NCBI GenBank assembly: GCA_900550165.1
Contig: URQY01000007.1
Coordinates: 4,789 to 68,788 of the forward strand
Reading direction: 5' to 3'
From: an uncultured Eubacteriales bacterium
GTDB taxonomy: Bacteria; Bacillota; Clostridia; Oscillospirales; Oscillospiraceae
Length of the DNA: 64,000 nucleotides
In this document: one piece after another, positions 8,726 through 15,769 of the stretch
Position numbering within the stretch: position 1 is the stretch's first letter
Layout of the letters: every line of letters begins with the position of its first letter
Program-made: the position numbers and the translations under genes
Notes under the pieces: generated by a model
Database searches by the model: none
Seen by the model: the letters and a program-made list of their open reading frames with translations, nothing else
Told to the model about the DNA's origin: nothing

Positions 8726-9538
8726 TTAGTCCTCCAATTCCTTCAATGCCTGCTCACGCTGCTCAGCGTTGGGCGCCTTGCCGTGCCAGCCGACCTGATT
8801 TTCCATGAACGAAACGCCCTTGCCCTTGACGGTGTGCGCAAGGATGGCCTTGGGCTTGCCGGGCATGGTAGGCTTGGAGAGTGCGGCCTCGACGGCGTCA
8901 AGATCGTTGCCGTCAGGCAGCTCGACGAGGTCAAAGCCGAACGCGCGGAGCTTGGCGGGCAGATCGCCAAGGCTCATGACCTGGTCGTTCGTGCCGTCGA
9001 TCTGTAGGCCGTTGTTGTCGATGATGACGGTCAGATTGTCGAGCTTATAGTGCGCGGCGGCCATATAAGCCTCCCAGATCTGTCCTTCCTGGCTCTCGCC
9101 GTCGCCGACGAGGGCGAAGACCTTCGTATCCTTGCCGAGGTGCTTGGCTCCCAGCGCCATGCCGACAGCGATGGAAACGCCCTGACCGAGAGAACCGGTG
9201 GAAGCGTCCACACCGGGGACCTTCTTCGCGTCAGGGTGGCCCTGCAGGATGGAGTGGAGTTGGCGGAAGTTTGCGTACTCGTCGCGGGAGACGAAGCCCT
9301 TGGCGGCGAGCACCGCGTAGTAGCAGGGGGCGGCGTGACCCTTGGAGAGCACGAAGCGGTCGCGGTTGGGATCGTGCGGGTTCTGCGGGTCAACGCGCAT
9401 GTGGTTGAAGAAGACGCTGGTCATCAGCTCCACCGCAGACAGCGAACCGCCGGGGTGGCCGCTGCCGGCGTTGGCGGTCATCGTGATGATGTCACGCCGT
9501 ACCTGCCGGCAGATGGGGGAAAGCTCTTTTGTATTCAT
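8726..9538 (-). CDS. Transketolase, N-terminal subunit (thiamine-diphosphate binding)
   Basis: A 270-residue alpha subunit. It contains the thiamine-diphosphate/metal motif GDGES (145-149) with NNG at 175-177, and GSGHPGGSLS and SKGHAAP, typical of transketolases. The start at 9538 is chosen over an upstream in-frame ATG at 9574, because AAGGAGGGTTTCC lies directly before it. It is the first gene of the two-gene operon; the partner subunit follows after 4 nt. Confidence 0.93.
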   Translation of the reverse strand: MNTKELSPICRQVRRDIITMTANAGSGHPGGSLSAVELMTSVFFNHMRVDPQNPHDPNRDRFVLSKGHAAPCYYAVLAAKGFVSRDEYANFRQLHSILQGHPDAKKVPGVDASTGSLGQGVSIAVGMALGAKHLGKDTKVFALVGDGESQEGQIWEAYMAAAHYKLDNLTVIIDNNGLQIDGTNDQVMSLGDLPAKLRAFGFDLVELPDGNDLDAVEAALSKPTMPGKPKAILAHTVKGKGVSFMENQVGWHGKAPNAEQREQALKELED

Positions 9539-9606
9539 GGAAACCCTCCTTGAAAAATACATTTCATCAATCATTTAGTATATCGGAAAAGGCGGGGAAA
9601 GTCAAT

Positions 9607-10617
9607 TTATTCCTTGCCCTTTTTCACTTTCACGCGTGACAAGGGATTTGCCTTTGCAGCCACACGCAGCGCGTCGTTATCGATGTGCGTGTAGATTTCT
9701 GTCGTGTTGAGATGCTCATGCCCGAGCACCTCCTGCACGGCCTTTACGTCCACGCCGTTTTGCAGCATCAGCGTTGCCGCCGTGTGGCGAAGCTTGTGGG
9801 AGGAGTACTCCGAGGCGTCGAGTCCCGCGGCGCTCAGGTGCTTTTTGACGAGCGCATGGACGCTCGAGCGGCTGATGCGCTCGTTGCGCGAGGAGAGGAA
9901 GAGGGCATTGTGGTCGCGGCCGGAGATCGGGCGGCGAACGGCGAGATAGCTCTTCAGCGCGTCCTTGCAGGCGTCGTTCAGGTAGACGATGCGCACCTTG
10001 TTTCCCTTGCCAAGCACGCGCAGCGCGTCGTCCTGAATGTCCTGCAGATCAAGGCCGCAGAGCTCGGAGATCCGCAGCCCGCAGTTCAGAAAGATCGTCA
10101 GAATGCAGTAGTCGCGCTCGCGGTTCTGTCCGTCGACCGACTGCAAAAGCTGCATACTTTCGTCAAGCGTCAGGTATTTGGGCAGCGACTTTTTGATCTT
10201 GGGGGAGTCGAGGTCCTTGCAGGGATTTGTGTCCAAAAGATGCGCTTTATTGGTCAAATAATTGTAAAAAGAGCGAATCGTTGCAATTTTTCGTGCTCTG
10301 GACGCGGCATTCAGGCCGTAGTCGGACACATCGCTGTTCTGATGCTGCACGCGGTCGCGGCTCAGATAGGTCATGTAGGCGTAGATATCGGTTAATGTTA
10401 CTTTTTTCACAAAGTCGAGATCGACATCCATGATGGAAATTTCACTCAAAGGGAGGCCGCGCAGCGACGGATCGCGCGACTGCTTCAAATAGCGGAAAAA
10501 GTTGCGCAGGTCAAGAAAATATTCGTCGACGGTTTTCTGCGAGTGCGCTTTAATGGTCTCGTGATAGGATAGAAAATCGCGCAGGATCGGCGGCGATTCC
10601 AAGCGGTAGTCGTTCAT
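9607..10617 (-). CDS. Xer-type tyrosine recombinase
   Basis: A 336-residue tyrosine recombinase with an N-terminal SAM-like DNA-binding domain and a complete catalytic set: Arg182 (GLRISE), Lys204, His274 and Arg277 (HKLRH), His300 (LGHEHL) and Tyr309 (EIYTH). It resembles XerC/XerD chromosome-dimer resolvases rather than phage integrases. It sits among housekeeping genes and not at an element boundary, so a resolvase role is the better inference. The two mobile elements in this window have their own serine recombinases. The ribosome site is weak. Confidence 0.85.
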   Translation of the reverse strand: MNDYRLESPPILRDFLSYHETIKAHSQKTVDEYFLDLRNFFRYLKQSRDPSLRGLPLSEISIMDVDLDFVKKVTLTDIYAYMTYLSRDRVQHQNSDVSDYGLNAASRARKIATIRSFYNYLTNKAHLLDTNPCKDLDSPKIKKSLPKYLTLDESMQLLQSVDGQNRERDYCILTIFLNCGLRISELCGLDLQDIQDDALRVLGKGNKVRIVYLNDACKDALKSYLAVRRPISGRDHNALFLSSRNERISRSSVHALVKKHLSAAGLDASEYSSHKLRHTAATLMLQNGVDVKAVQEVLGHEHLNTTEIYTHIDNDALRVAAKANPLSRVKVKKGKE

Positions 10618-11069
10618 AATAGCAGCGCCGAACAGATCAAATATTTTATGGAACGCATTGCTTGATTTTGCTCAGATCGCTTTTTACAAATTGCCGTCGC
10701 TGTTGTTGGCAGCGGACCCGGCATGATCGGCACAGCAATGATACGCGCCATGAGGCCCATACAAGCCGGCGATGAATGAGATCAATAATCAAAAGAGAAG
10801 TGGATTTTGAGGTCCGTACAAAATTGAACAAAATAAAAATTTTGTTCAATTCAGGGGAGAGGCAAATGCGAAAAAACCAGAAATGAGCATTGTCATCCGC
10901 CGCTCGGCCATGTGATCTCATTGATCCGGATTCAATAAAGCAAGCGTTCCGATGTCTGTTCGGCAAAACCTCCTTTGTCAAGATATTGCAGATCTCTTGT
11001 GACCGGCAGCGATTTTCGCTGCCAGCCCATTATCGTAATGATATAACTACATACTATATGCAGGCGCAC
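10618..11069. other. Gene-free interval between recombinase and radA
   Basis: About 450 bp without a supportable gene; it is more AT-rich than its surroundings. It contains a perfect inverted repeat (10822-10851, listed separately) and a GGCAGCG/CGCTGCC hairpin near 11002-11021 with no T-tract. Promoters for the minus-strand recombinase gene probably lie here, but none stood out. Confidence 0.5.
10822..10851. repeat. Perfect 13-bp inverted repeat, operator-like
   Basis: AATTGAACAAAAT and its exact complement are separated by AAAA. AT-rich palindromes of this size are typical operators for dimeric repressors, but no regulator gene lies next to it. It has no flanking T-run adequate for a good terminator. 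Confidence 0.5.
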
Positions 11070-12440
11070 TTACGCCTGTACGATGGCGCGCATTGCTTCG
11101 GCGATATTGCGCGCTTCGATCAGCGCAAGTCCCTGCGGCGCGCGGATCTGATCCTTGCGCTGCTTCGGGATGATGCACGTTTCAAAGCCCAGACGGTGCA
11201 CCTCGCTGAGCCGCTCGCTCAAATGGTTCACGCTGCGAAGCTCGCCCGTGAGGCCGACCTCGCCGATGGCGGCAACGTGACTCCCGATGGGCTTATCAAG
11301 ATAGCTCGACGCGAGCGCCAGCACGGCGGCAAGGTCTGCCGCCGGCTCGTCCACGCTCAGTCCGCCGATGACGTTCAGAAACGCGTCGCAGCCGGACACC
11401 TTGAGCGCGCCGCGCTTTTCAAGCACCGCCATCAGCATGGCGGCACGGTTGTAGTCAAAGCCGTTGCTCGTCCGCCGCGAAACGGACTGCGCCGCGGGCG
11501 CGAGCAGCGCCTGCACCTCAGCCAGCACCGGGCGCTGGCCTTCCATCACGCAGGTCACGCACGTGCCGGGCGCATCGTCGGGCCGTCCCGACAGCAGCAT
11601 TTCCGAGGGATTCGGCACCTCGACCAGGCCCTCGCTGCGCATCTCAAACACGCCGATCTCATTCGTCGCACCGAAGCGGTTTTTCGCCGCGCGCAGAATG
11701 CGGTAGCTCATGTGCGCCTCGCCCTCGAAATACAGCACGCAGTCGACCATGTGCTCCAAGACCTTCGGTCCTGCGATAGAGCCCTCCTTATTGACGTGCC
11801 CGATGACGAAGACGGTGATGCCCTCCCCTTTGGCAAGCTGCATCAGCTCCAGCGTGCAGGCGCGCACCTGCGCTACGCTGCCCGCGGGCGATTCCAGCAA
11901 ATCCTGATAGAGCGTCTGGATGGAGTCAACGATCAGCACGTCAGGCTTTTCCTCCTCGACAGACTGCAAAACATCGCCAAGGCACGTCTCAGACAGCACA
12001 TAAATCCTGTCCGACGCTACGCCGAGGCGGTCGGCGCGCAGCTTGAGCTGACGCGGCGATTCTTCGCCGGAAACATACAGAATTTTGGCGTTTTCGCTCA
12101 GCTTTCCGCAAATTTGGAGCATCAGCGTCGATTTGCCGATGCCCGGCGCGCCGCCGACAAGCACGAGCGAGCCCTGCACGGCACCCCCGCCAAGCACGCG
12201 GTCGAGCTCGCCCATGCCGGTGGGAAAGCGAATTTCCTGCGCCGTGTCGAGCTCACCGATGGGACGTGCTTTAGAGCGCAGCGCGCGGCTGCGGCCGCTT
12301 GCTTTAGCTGCCTTTGCACCGTCGGTGACGGCCTGCTCCACGAGTGTGTTCCACGCGCCGCAACTCGGGCAGCGCCCGGCCCATTTGGGCGTCTCATTGC
12401 CGCATTCGGTGCAGAAAAACACGCTTTTTGTTTTAGCCAT
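11070..12440 (-). CDS. radA: DNA repair protein RadA/Sms
   Basis: A 456-residue RadA. The N-terminal four-cysteine zinc finger (Cys10, Cys13, Cys24, Cys27) is followed by a RecA-like ATPase with Walker A GGAPGIGKS at 96-104. The RadA-specific KNRFG motif is at 253-257, and a Lon-protease-like C-terminal domain follows. RadA is a branch-migration helicase acting in recombination and repair. It is downstream of the amidase gene by 20 nt on the same strand, so the two may share a transcript. Confidence 0.97.
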   Translation of the reverse strand: MAKTKSVFFCTECGNETPKWAGRCPSCGAWNTLVEQAVTDGAKAAKASGRSRALRSKARPIGELDTAQEIRFPTGMGELDRVLGGGAVQGSLVLVGGAPGIGKSTLMLQICGKLSENAKILYVSGEESPRQLKLRADRLGVASDRIYVLSETCLGDVLQSVEEEKPDVLIVDSIQTLYQDLLESPAGSVAQVRACTLELMQLAKGEGITVFVIGHVNKEGSIAGPKVLEHMVDCVLYFEGEAHMSYRILRAAKNRFGATNEIGVFEMRSEGLVEVPNPSEMLLSGRPDDAPGTCVTCVMEGQRPVLAEVQALLAPAAQSVSRRTSNGFDYNRAAMLMAVLEKRGALKVSGCDAFLNVIGGLSVDEPAADLAAVLALASSYLDKPIGSHVAAIGEVGLTGELRSVNHLSERLSEVHRLGFETCIIPKQRKDQIRAPQGLALIEARNIAEAMRAIVQA

Positions 12441-12460
12441 ATTGGTAAACCTCTTTTGCT

Positions 12461-13174
12461 TTACTGATTCGACTGCAAGAGACCGGATGCGATCACAACG
12501 GCCAGCCTTTGCTGATAATCGCCGCTTTTCAAAAGCGCGGTCTCGCTCTCATTGCTCAAAAAACCGCACTCGATCAAAATTGCGGGCGCGGTGACGTTTT
12601 TCATCAGAAAGATCGATGCGTCGATGGCCTTTTCTGTTTTTTCGTTGCCTGCATTGACAGTCTGATTCAACGCGAGCTGCACCGCATTCGCGACCCCAGC
12701 ACTCCCCTCTTTTTTGCCGTAAAACACCTGCGCGCCATGTGTACGTTTAGACGACGGAAGGCTGTTTTGATGGATGCTGACAAGGAGCGCACCTTGCGTG
12801 TCGTTGACCAGCGCCGCGCGGTTTTCGAGGTCGGAACGCTTCTTTTCCCGCAGCGTCGATGCGCTGTTATCATGAATGGAAATATCGCTTGCTCGCGTCA
12901 TGCGCGTCTCCTCGCCGAGCAGCAGCAAAAGCGCGTCGAGCCGCTGTGCGATGGCAAGGTTTACGTCGCTTTCCTTACTGCCGTCGGCGGCGACAGCGCC
13001 GCCGTCCTCCCCGCCGTGCCCTGCGTCGATGATCCATACGGTCTTCCCCGCAGATGGCGGTGCACCTGTTTCAACTGCCTTTGGCGGCAGGAACAGACTG
13101 ATAATTGCCGCCGTCAGAACAAGCAGCAGCGCAGACATGGCGCAGAATGCCTTTTTCCCGAGAACAAGAAACAA
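12461..13174 (-). CDS. cwlD: N-acetylmuramoyl-L-alanine amidase, CwlD-like
   Basis: A 237-residue amidase_3 protein with an N-terminal membrane or signal segment (about residues 8-30). Zinc-ligand motifs are visible: IIDAGHGGEDGG, SIHQNS and LIECGFLSN. Size and architecture match CwlD, which removes stem peptides during spore cortex synthesis so that muramic-delta-lactam can form. The context (divergent from the cotJ coat operon, upstream of radA) agrees with a sporulation role. A general cell-wall amidase cannot be excluded. Confidence 0.85.
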   Translation of the reverse strand: MFLVLGKKAFCAMSALLLVLTAAIISLFLPPKAVETGAPPSAGKTVWIIDAGHGGEDGGAVAADGSKESDVNLAIAQRLDALLLLLGEETRMTRASDISIHDNSASTLREKKRSDLENRAALVNDTQGALLVSIHQNSLPSSKRTHGAQVFYGKKEGSAGVANAVQLALNQTVNAGNEKTEKAIDASIFLMKNVTAPAILIECGFLSNESETALLKSGDYQQRLAVVIASGLLQSNQ

Positions 13175-13284
13175 ATCTCTTCACCCCGGAACAGCCTATG
13201 CCCCGCGGCGCGGCCTTATGTGCCTTTCATTATACAGGACATTGAACAAAAAGGAAAGCCCTGCTTCCCTTTTTTCTCCCGCTG

Positions 13285-13292
13285 CATACGAT
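13285..13292 (+). promoter_or_regulatory. Candidate sporulation-sigma -10 element for the cotJ operon
   Basis: CATACGAT matches 7 of 8 positions of the SigE -10 consensus (CATACANT) and is also close to the SigK pattern. It is 45 nt before the TTG start of the cotJ operon. No clear -35 was found, so this is tentative. Confidence 0.35.
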
Positions 13293-13337
13293 GGAATGAG
13301 CGTTGGCTCAAAGTCTCTTAATGAGGAGGAATTCTCT

Positions 13338-13778
13338 TTGCCTACCAACAAAGTCACGCCCGGCGCAGGCACGCTGCCAAATGGCTGCTGCGCGCCGCTG
13401 GCTTTTCCTTATGTACCCGTTCAGAGCAATGACCCCGAGCGCTATTCCCAGCAGGATGCGCTGCGTGCGGGGACCCTTTTTCCGGGCTTAAATCTTCCCT
13501 TCCACGCACAGCTCGAGACAAAATTTCCCGCCGTCAACACAGCGCTCTCCGAGCTGATGGCGCTGGACTTTGCCATCGACGAACTGGGGCTCTATCTCAC
13601 CACGCATCCAGAGGACACCGAGGCGCTGAACCTCTACTGGTCGTATATCAAGCTCGGCCGCGAGGGGCGCGAGGCTTATGAAAAGCAGTATGGTCCCCTG
13701 CTGCAGACCGACCTGACGCCCGGAAGCTTCAAATGGCTCGATGATCCATGGCCGTGGGATATGGAGGAGGCTCAGTAA
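13338..13778 (+). CDS. Spore coat protein with fused CotJA-like and CotJB-like domains
   Basis: A 146-residue protein. Residues 1-60 match CotJA (PGAGTLPNG, then YSQQDALRAGTLFPGLNLPF). Residues 65-146 match CotJB (LMALDFAIDELGLYLTTHPE, then YEKQYGPL). In many spore formers these are two separate proteins, so this looks like a natural fusion. The start is probably TTG at 13338 with AGGAGG seven bases upstream; the only nearby in-frame ATG (13298) has no ribosome site. The stop TAATG overlaps the cotJC start, indicating translational coupling. The proteins build an inner coat layer with CotJC. Confidence 0.85.
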   Translation: MPTNKVTPGAGTLPNGCCAPLAFPYVPVQSNDPERYSQQDALRAGTLFPGLNLPFHAQLETKFPAVNTALSELMALDFAIDELGLYLTTHPEDTEALNLYWSYIKLGREGREAYEKQYGPLLQTDLTPGSFKWLDDPWPWDMEEAQ

Positions 13779-13891
13779 TGTTTGTTTATGAAAAAAAGCT
13801 ACAGTATCCGGTCAAGATCAAAAATCCGAATCCCAAGCTCGCCATGGCCATCATTTCGCAATACGGCGGCCGATATCCCATTTATCCATAA
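13778..13891 (+). pseudogene. cotJC: cotJC 5' fragment, interrupted by prophage insertion
   Basis: The first 31 codons are intact CotJC (start MFVYEKKLQYPVKIKNP, ending in SQYGG); then six phage-derived codons and a stop follow. CotJC is a manganese-catalase-like spore coat protein of about 190-200 residues. The missing next segment (GPDGELGASLRYL and onward) is at 57,670 beyond the prophage. Because the break is exactly at an integration core, excision would restore the frame. The gene is therefore better called interrupted than decayed. Confidence 0.93.
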
Positions 13892-13895
13892 AGAA
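13861..13895 (+). other. attL of the prophage within cotJC
   Basis: cotJC sequence stops matching the family at GGCC (13868-13871). The same GGCC occurs at the right junction (57,676-57,679), where cotJC resumes. The phage-side arm contains CCATAAA at 13886-13892, the mirror image of TTTATGG at 57,653-57,659. This gives the imperfect two-fold symmetry expected of a serine-integrase attP. Confidence 0.85.
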
Positions 13896-13925
13896 AGTGC
13901 CTTGTTACGAGGCGCTTTCTTTATG
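13887..13925 (+). terminator. Intrinsic terminator at the left end of the prophage
   Basis: A 16-bp stem with one wobble pair (CATAAAGAAAGTGCCT against AGGCGCTTTCTTTATG) directly follows the cotJC fragment. It would stop host transcription of the cotJ operon from entering the prophage. One arm overlaps the attP inverted repeat. Confidence 0.75.
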
Positions 13926-14000
13926 CCAAATTTGACAAACTGCAAAAATTCCTATATGGTGATGAAAGACCCGGCGCATTTTACTATGGAGGCTGCTATC

Positions 14001-14870
14001 ATGTTCGAAAAACTGAAAAACTTTCTTGTGAATTCTCTCGGCTTCTTCGGGTATGGCGTTTTTTATATGCTCCTATGTGCAATTGTCTACGCCCCTATTT
14101 TCGTACTTGATCTTCCGTGGTATGCGACGTTTATTGCTACGTTTCTATTCTGTCTGTTCCCATCAATAGGCGTCATTGCCTTGCCTGTTCTCACAATCGT
14201 CGCGTTTCCGCGCGCCATTTCTCGCGGCCTTTGCGCGTCGTCGATTCTCTTTTATGTTTCCGTTGCCGTCTACATTATCCCTGCACTTGTCAGCCTTGCG
14301 TCCCTCTTCTTTCAATGGATATCCTCTGCCGTTGCTCGGATATCCGGTAAGGTGTCGGTTGAACAGCCTGAAACGTGGTACACTTGCCCGCGCTGCGGTT
14401 CTCTTGTCCACAGCGGCGTGACCTGCGACTGCGGCTTTGCCCCCGTCGGGAAGAAGTTCGGCTCTCCGAAGGTGACCGTCGCTGTGATGACTGTGAGCTT
14501 GCTTCTCCTCTGCGCCTGCGGCGTGCTTCTTTTGGAATCTCAGTCTAAAATTGACGAGTTGTCTGCACAGATAGATGCCATGGGCGCGCGTGCGGAGCAG
14601 CAAGAAAAGCAAATATTTGCTTTGCGCGACCAGAACCGCGAGCTTTGCAATGATGCCATGTCGTCGTATTCTTACTATTCGTCTCACGGTTTTTGTGATG
14701 GATATTCCGCAGCAATGAGCGATCTCCATGCCGGCATAATGAGTGGTAGCGCCTGCATGGACGATAACTATGTATTTGCAGAGCCGTTTGATGGTGGAGA
14801 CTCTTTGCACGTTGCCATGTTTGAAAATTGGGAGGGTTATCTTGATGCGGTTGCGCATGACCTTAATTGA
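14001..14870 (+). CDS. Membrane protein with zinc ribbon and coiled coil, probable lysogenic-conversion gene
   Basis: A 289-residue protein. It has several N-terminal membrane segments (about residues 12-35, 38-65 and 75-105) and a cytoplasmic four-cysteine zinc ribbon (CPRCGSLVHSGVTCDCG, about 135-151). Another membrane segment (about 163-180) is followed by a coiled coil (SKIDELSAQIDAMG onward) and a tyrosine-rich tail. ATGGAGGCTGCTATC precedes the start. It is a plus-strand gene alone at the phage end, opposite to the lytic genes, which is typical of accessory genes expressed in the lysogen. No family recognised; exclusion of other phages is one possibility only. Confidence 0.7.
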   Translation: MFEKLKNFLVNSLGFFGYGVFYMLLCAIVYAPIFVLDLPWYATFIATFLFCLFPSIGVIALPVLTIVAFPRAISRGLCASSILFYVSVAVYIIPALVSLASLFFQWISSAVARISGKVSVEQPETWYTCPRCGSLVHSGVTCDCGFAPVGKKFGSPKVTVAVMTVSLLLLCACGVLLLESQSKIDELSAQIDAMGARAEQQEKQIFALRDQNRELCNDAMSSYSYYSSHGFCDGYSAAMSDLHAGIMSGSACMDDNYVFAEPFDGGDSLHVAMFENWEGYLDAVAHDLN

Positions 14871-14882
14871 ACCGCCGAAAAG

Positions 14883-14914
14883 CAAAAGGGCGAGGCCTCA
14901 CGGCCCCGCCCTTT
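14883..14914. terminator. Bidirectional terminator, copy 1 of a 31-bp direct repeat
   Basis: The hairpin AAGGGCGAGGCC...GGCCCCGCCCTT lies between the convergent membrane-protein gene and toxN. The 31-nt sequence at 14883-14913 is identical to 15731-15761, on the other side of the toxin-antitoxin module. Confidence 0.8.
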
Positions 14915-15407
14915 ACTGTTCCGTTGTCTTGAAGTAATATTTTACATATTCCCGTTCGAGCAATTTGAAGTCGCAGCACACCCTTGTGAGAAACGGATTG
15001 CGCCCGCCTGTTGCGCCGTCGTATGTCTTTCTCGCGTGCCGGTATACGTCCTCTTTGTGGTCGTTGCAGAATTCCAGTTGATTCCGCAGCAGGTTCTTGT
15101 AGCGCTCGTCTGGCTCTTTTTCGATATCGAACGGGACGAGGAAAAAGTCTTTCGCCGGAACCATATTGTTGAATCCGAGAATACCATATTTCCCGCCGTC
15201 AATGCGCATAATATGTACATTGCTTTTCAGCTTTTCGTGGTTCGGCTTCGGCGATTCCATCGGGACGAAGTATTTGTGCCCGTTGATTTCCAGAACAACG
15301 CCGATGTAGGGGCGGCGTTCCCTTTTATTAAACTGCACGCGGTGGTCCTTTTCGTGCAGAAATTCGATAAATCCGTCTCTGATTCTATATATTCTCAGCT
15401 TTTCCAT
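14913..15407 (-). CDS. toxN: Type III toxin-antitoxin endoribonuclease, ToxN/AbiQ family
   Basis: A 164-residue protein with the family's N-terminal pattern: a short strand, then YIGVVLEINGHKYFVPMESP near residues 34-53 and the later RNQLEF block. ToxN-type enzymes cut RNA at A-rich sites. They are held inactive by a repeat RNA that wraps the protein and that the toxin itself processes. Length is in the family's usual 160-200 range. Diagnostic context is directly upstream: a sigma-A promoter, three 36-nt repeats, then a leaky terminator before this gene. Such systems cause abortive infection, so here the prophage may protect its host from other phages. Confidence 0.88.
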   Translation of the reverse strand: MEKLRIYRIRDGFIEFLHEKDHRVQFNKRERRPYIGVVLEINGHKYFVPMESPKPNHEKLKSNVHIMRIDGGKYGILGFNNMVPAKDFFLVPFDIEKEPDERYKNLLRNQLEFCNDHKEDVYRHARKTYDGATGGRNPFLTRVCCDFKLLEREYVKYYFKTTEQ

Positions 15408-15423
15408 GGCAATCTCTTTCTGT

Positions 15424-15458
15424 AAAAAAGCGGGGCAACTTGCGTTGACCCGCTTTTT
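15424..15458 (-). terminator. Attenuating terminator between the antitoxin repeats and toxN
   Basis: On the minus strand, AAAAAGCGGGTCAAC pairs with GTTGCCCCGCTTTTTT (one mismatch) and is followed by a T-run. This position is a hallmark of type III systems: it keeps antitoxin RNA in excess over toxin mRNA. Confidence 0.8.
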
Positions 15459-15633
15459 AGCTCCTCACTTAAGGCAGAGGCTCTCCTCTTTTTTGGCTCC
15501 CCACTCAAGGTAGGGGTTCTCCTCTTTTTTAGCTCCTCACTTAAGGCAGAGGTTTTCCTCTTTGGGGGCGGCAAGAACTGGCGACCGGGTATTGTTCTTG
15601 TCAGCAGAGCGTCGCCCATGGGTCCCACTCTGT
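15453..15633 (-). ncRNA. toxI: ToxI-like antitoxin RNA with three 36-nt tandem repeats
   Basis: Three contiguous 36-nt units lie at 15453-15488, 15489-15524 and 15525-15560. On the transcript strand each starts GAGGA and ends in an A-run, and the internal CCTC/GAGG complementarity could form the pseudoknot known for ToxI. The middle copy carries paired substitutions (CTC/GAG changed to CCC/GGG) consistent with conserved base pairing. The 5' leader holds a CAAGAAC/GTTCTTG hairpin. The 3' A-runs are the expected ToxN cleavage sites. Confidence 0.87.
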
Positions 15634-15639
15634 ACTGTT

Positions 15640-15667
15640 ATTATATGCGATTGTTTCAAAAAGTCAA
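15640..15667 (-). promoter_or_regulatory. toxI: Sigma-A promoter of the toxIN module
   Basis: On the minus strand, TTGACT, a 16-nt spacer and TATAAT give a near-consensus promoter. It should start transcription near 15633, about 70 nt before the first repeat. Confidence 0.85.
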
Positions 15668-15730
15668 CATTTTGCGAACATTTCTTTTGCCAGTTGTTGC
15701 CAGTTACGGCCAGTTGTAGCCGTTTTCGGA

Positions 15731-15763
15731 CAAAAGGGCGAGGCCTCACGGCCCCGCCCTTCA
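15731..15763 (-). terminator. Terminator of the late operon, copy 2 of a 31-bp direct repeat
   Basis: The same 31-nt hairpin sequence as at 14883-14913, placed just after the stop of the giant late gene. Together the two copies bracket the toxIN module. Confidence 0.8.
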
Positions 15764-15769
15764 TCATTT

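Noticed and set aside
9607..10617. Tyrosine recombinase as the prophage integrase
   Set aside because: It is 3 kb outside the attL site, lies among housekeeping genes, and the prophage has its own serine integrase beside attR.
10646..10981. 111-codon minus-strand frame between recombinase and radA
   Set aside because: No ribosome site and composition unlike a protein; it spans the palindrome and looks random.
11002..11021. GGCAGCG/CGCTGCC hairpin near the radA stop as a terminator
   Set aside because: It lacks a T-tract on either strand and is 50 nt away from the stop codon.
15395..15628. Repetitive minus-strand reading frame over the antitoxin repeats
   Set aside because: It is the translation of the 36-nt RNA repeats and crosses the attenuating terminator; no ribosome site. 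The repeats are better explained as ToxI RNA.
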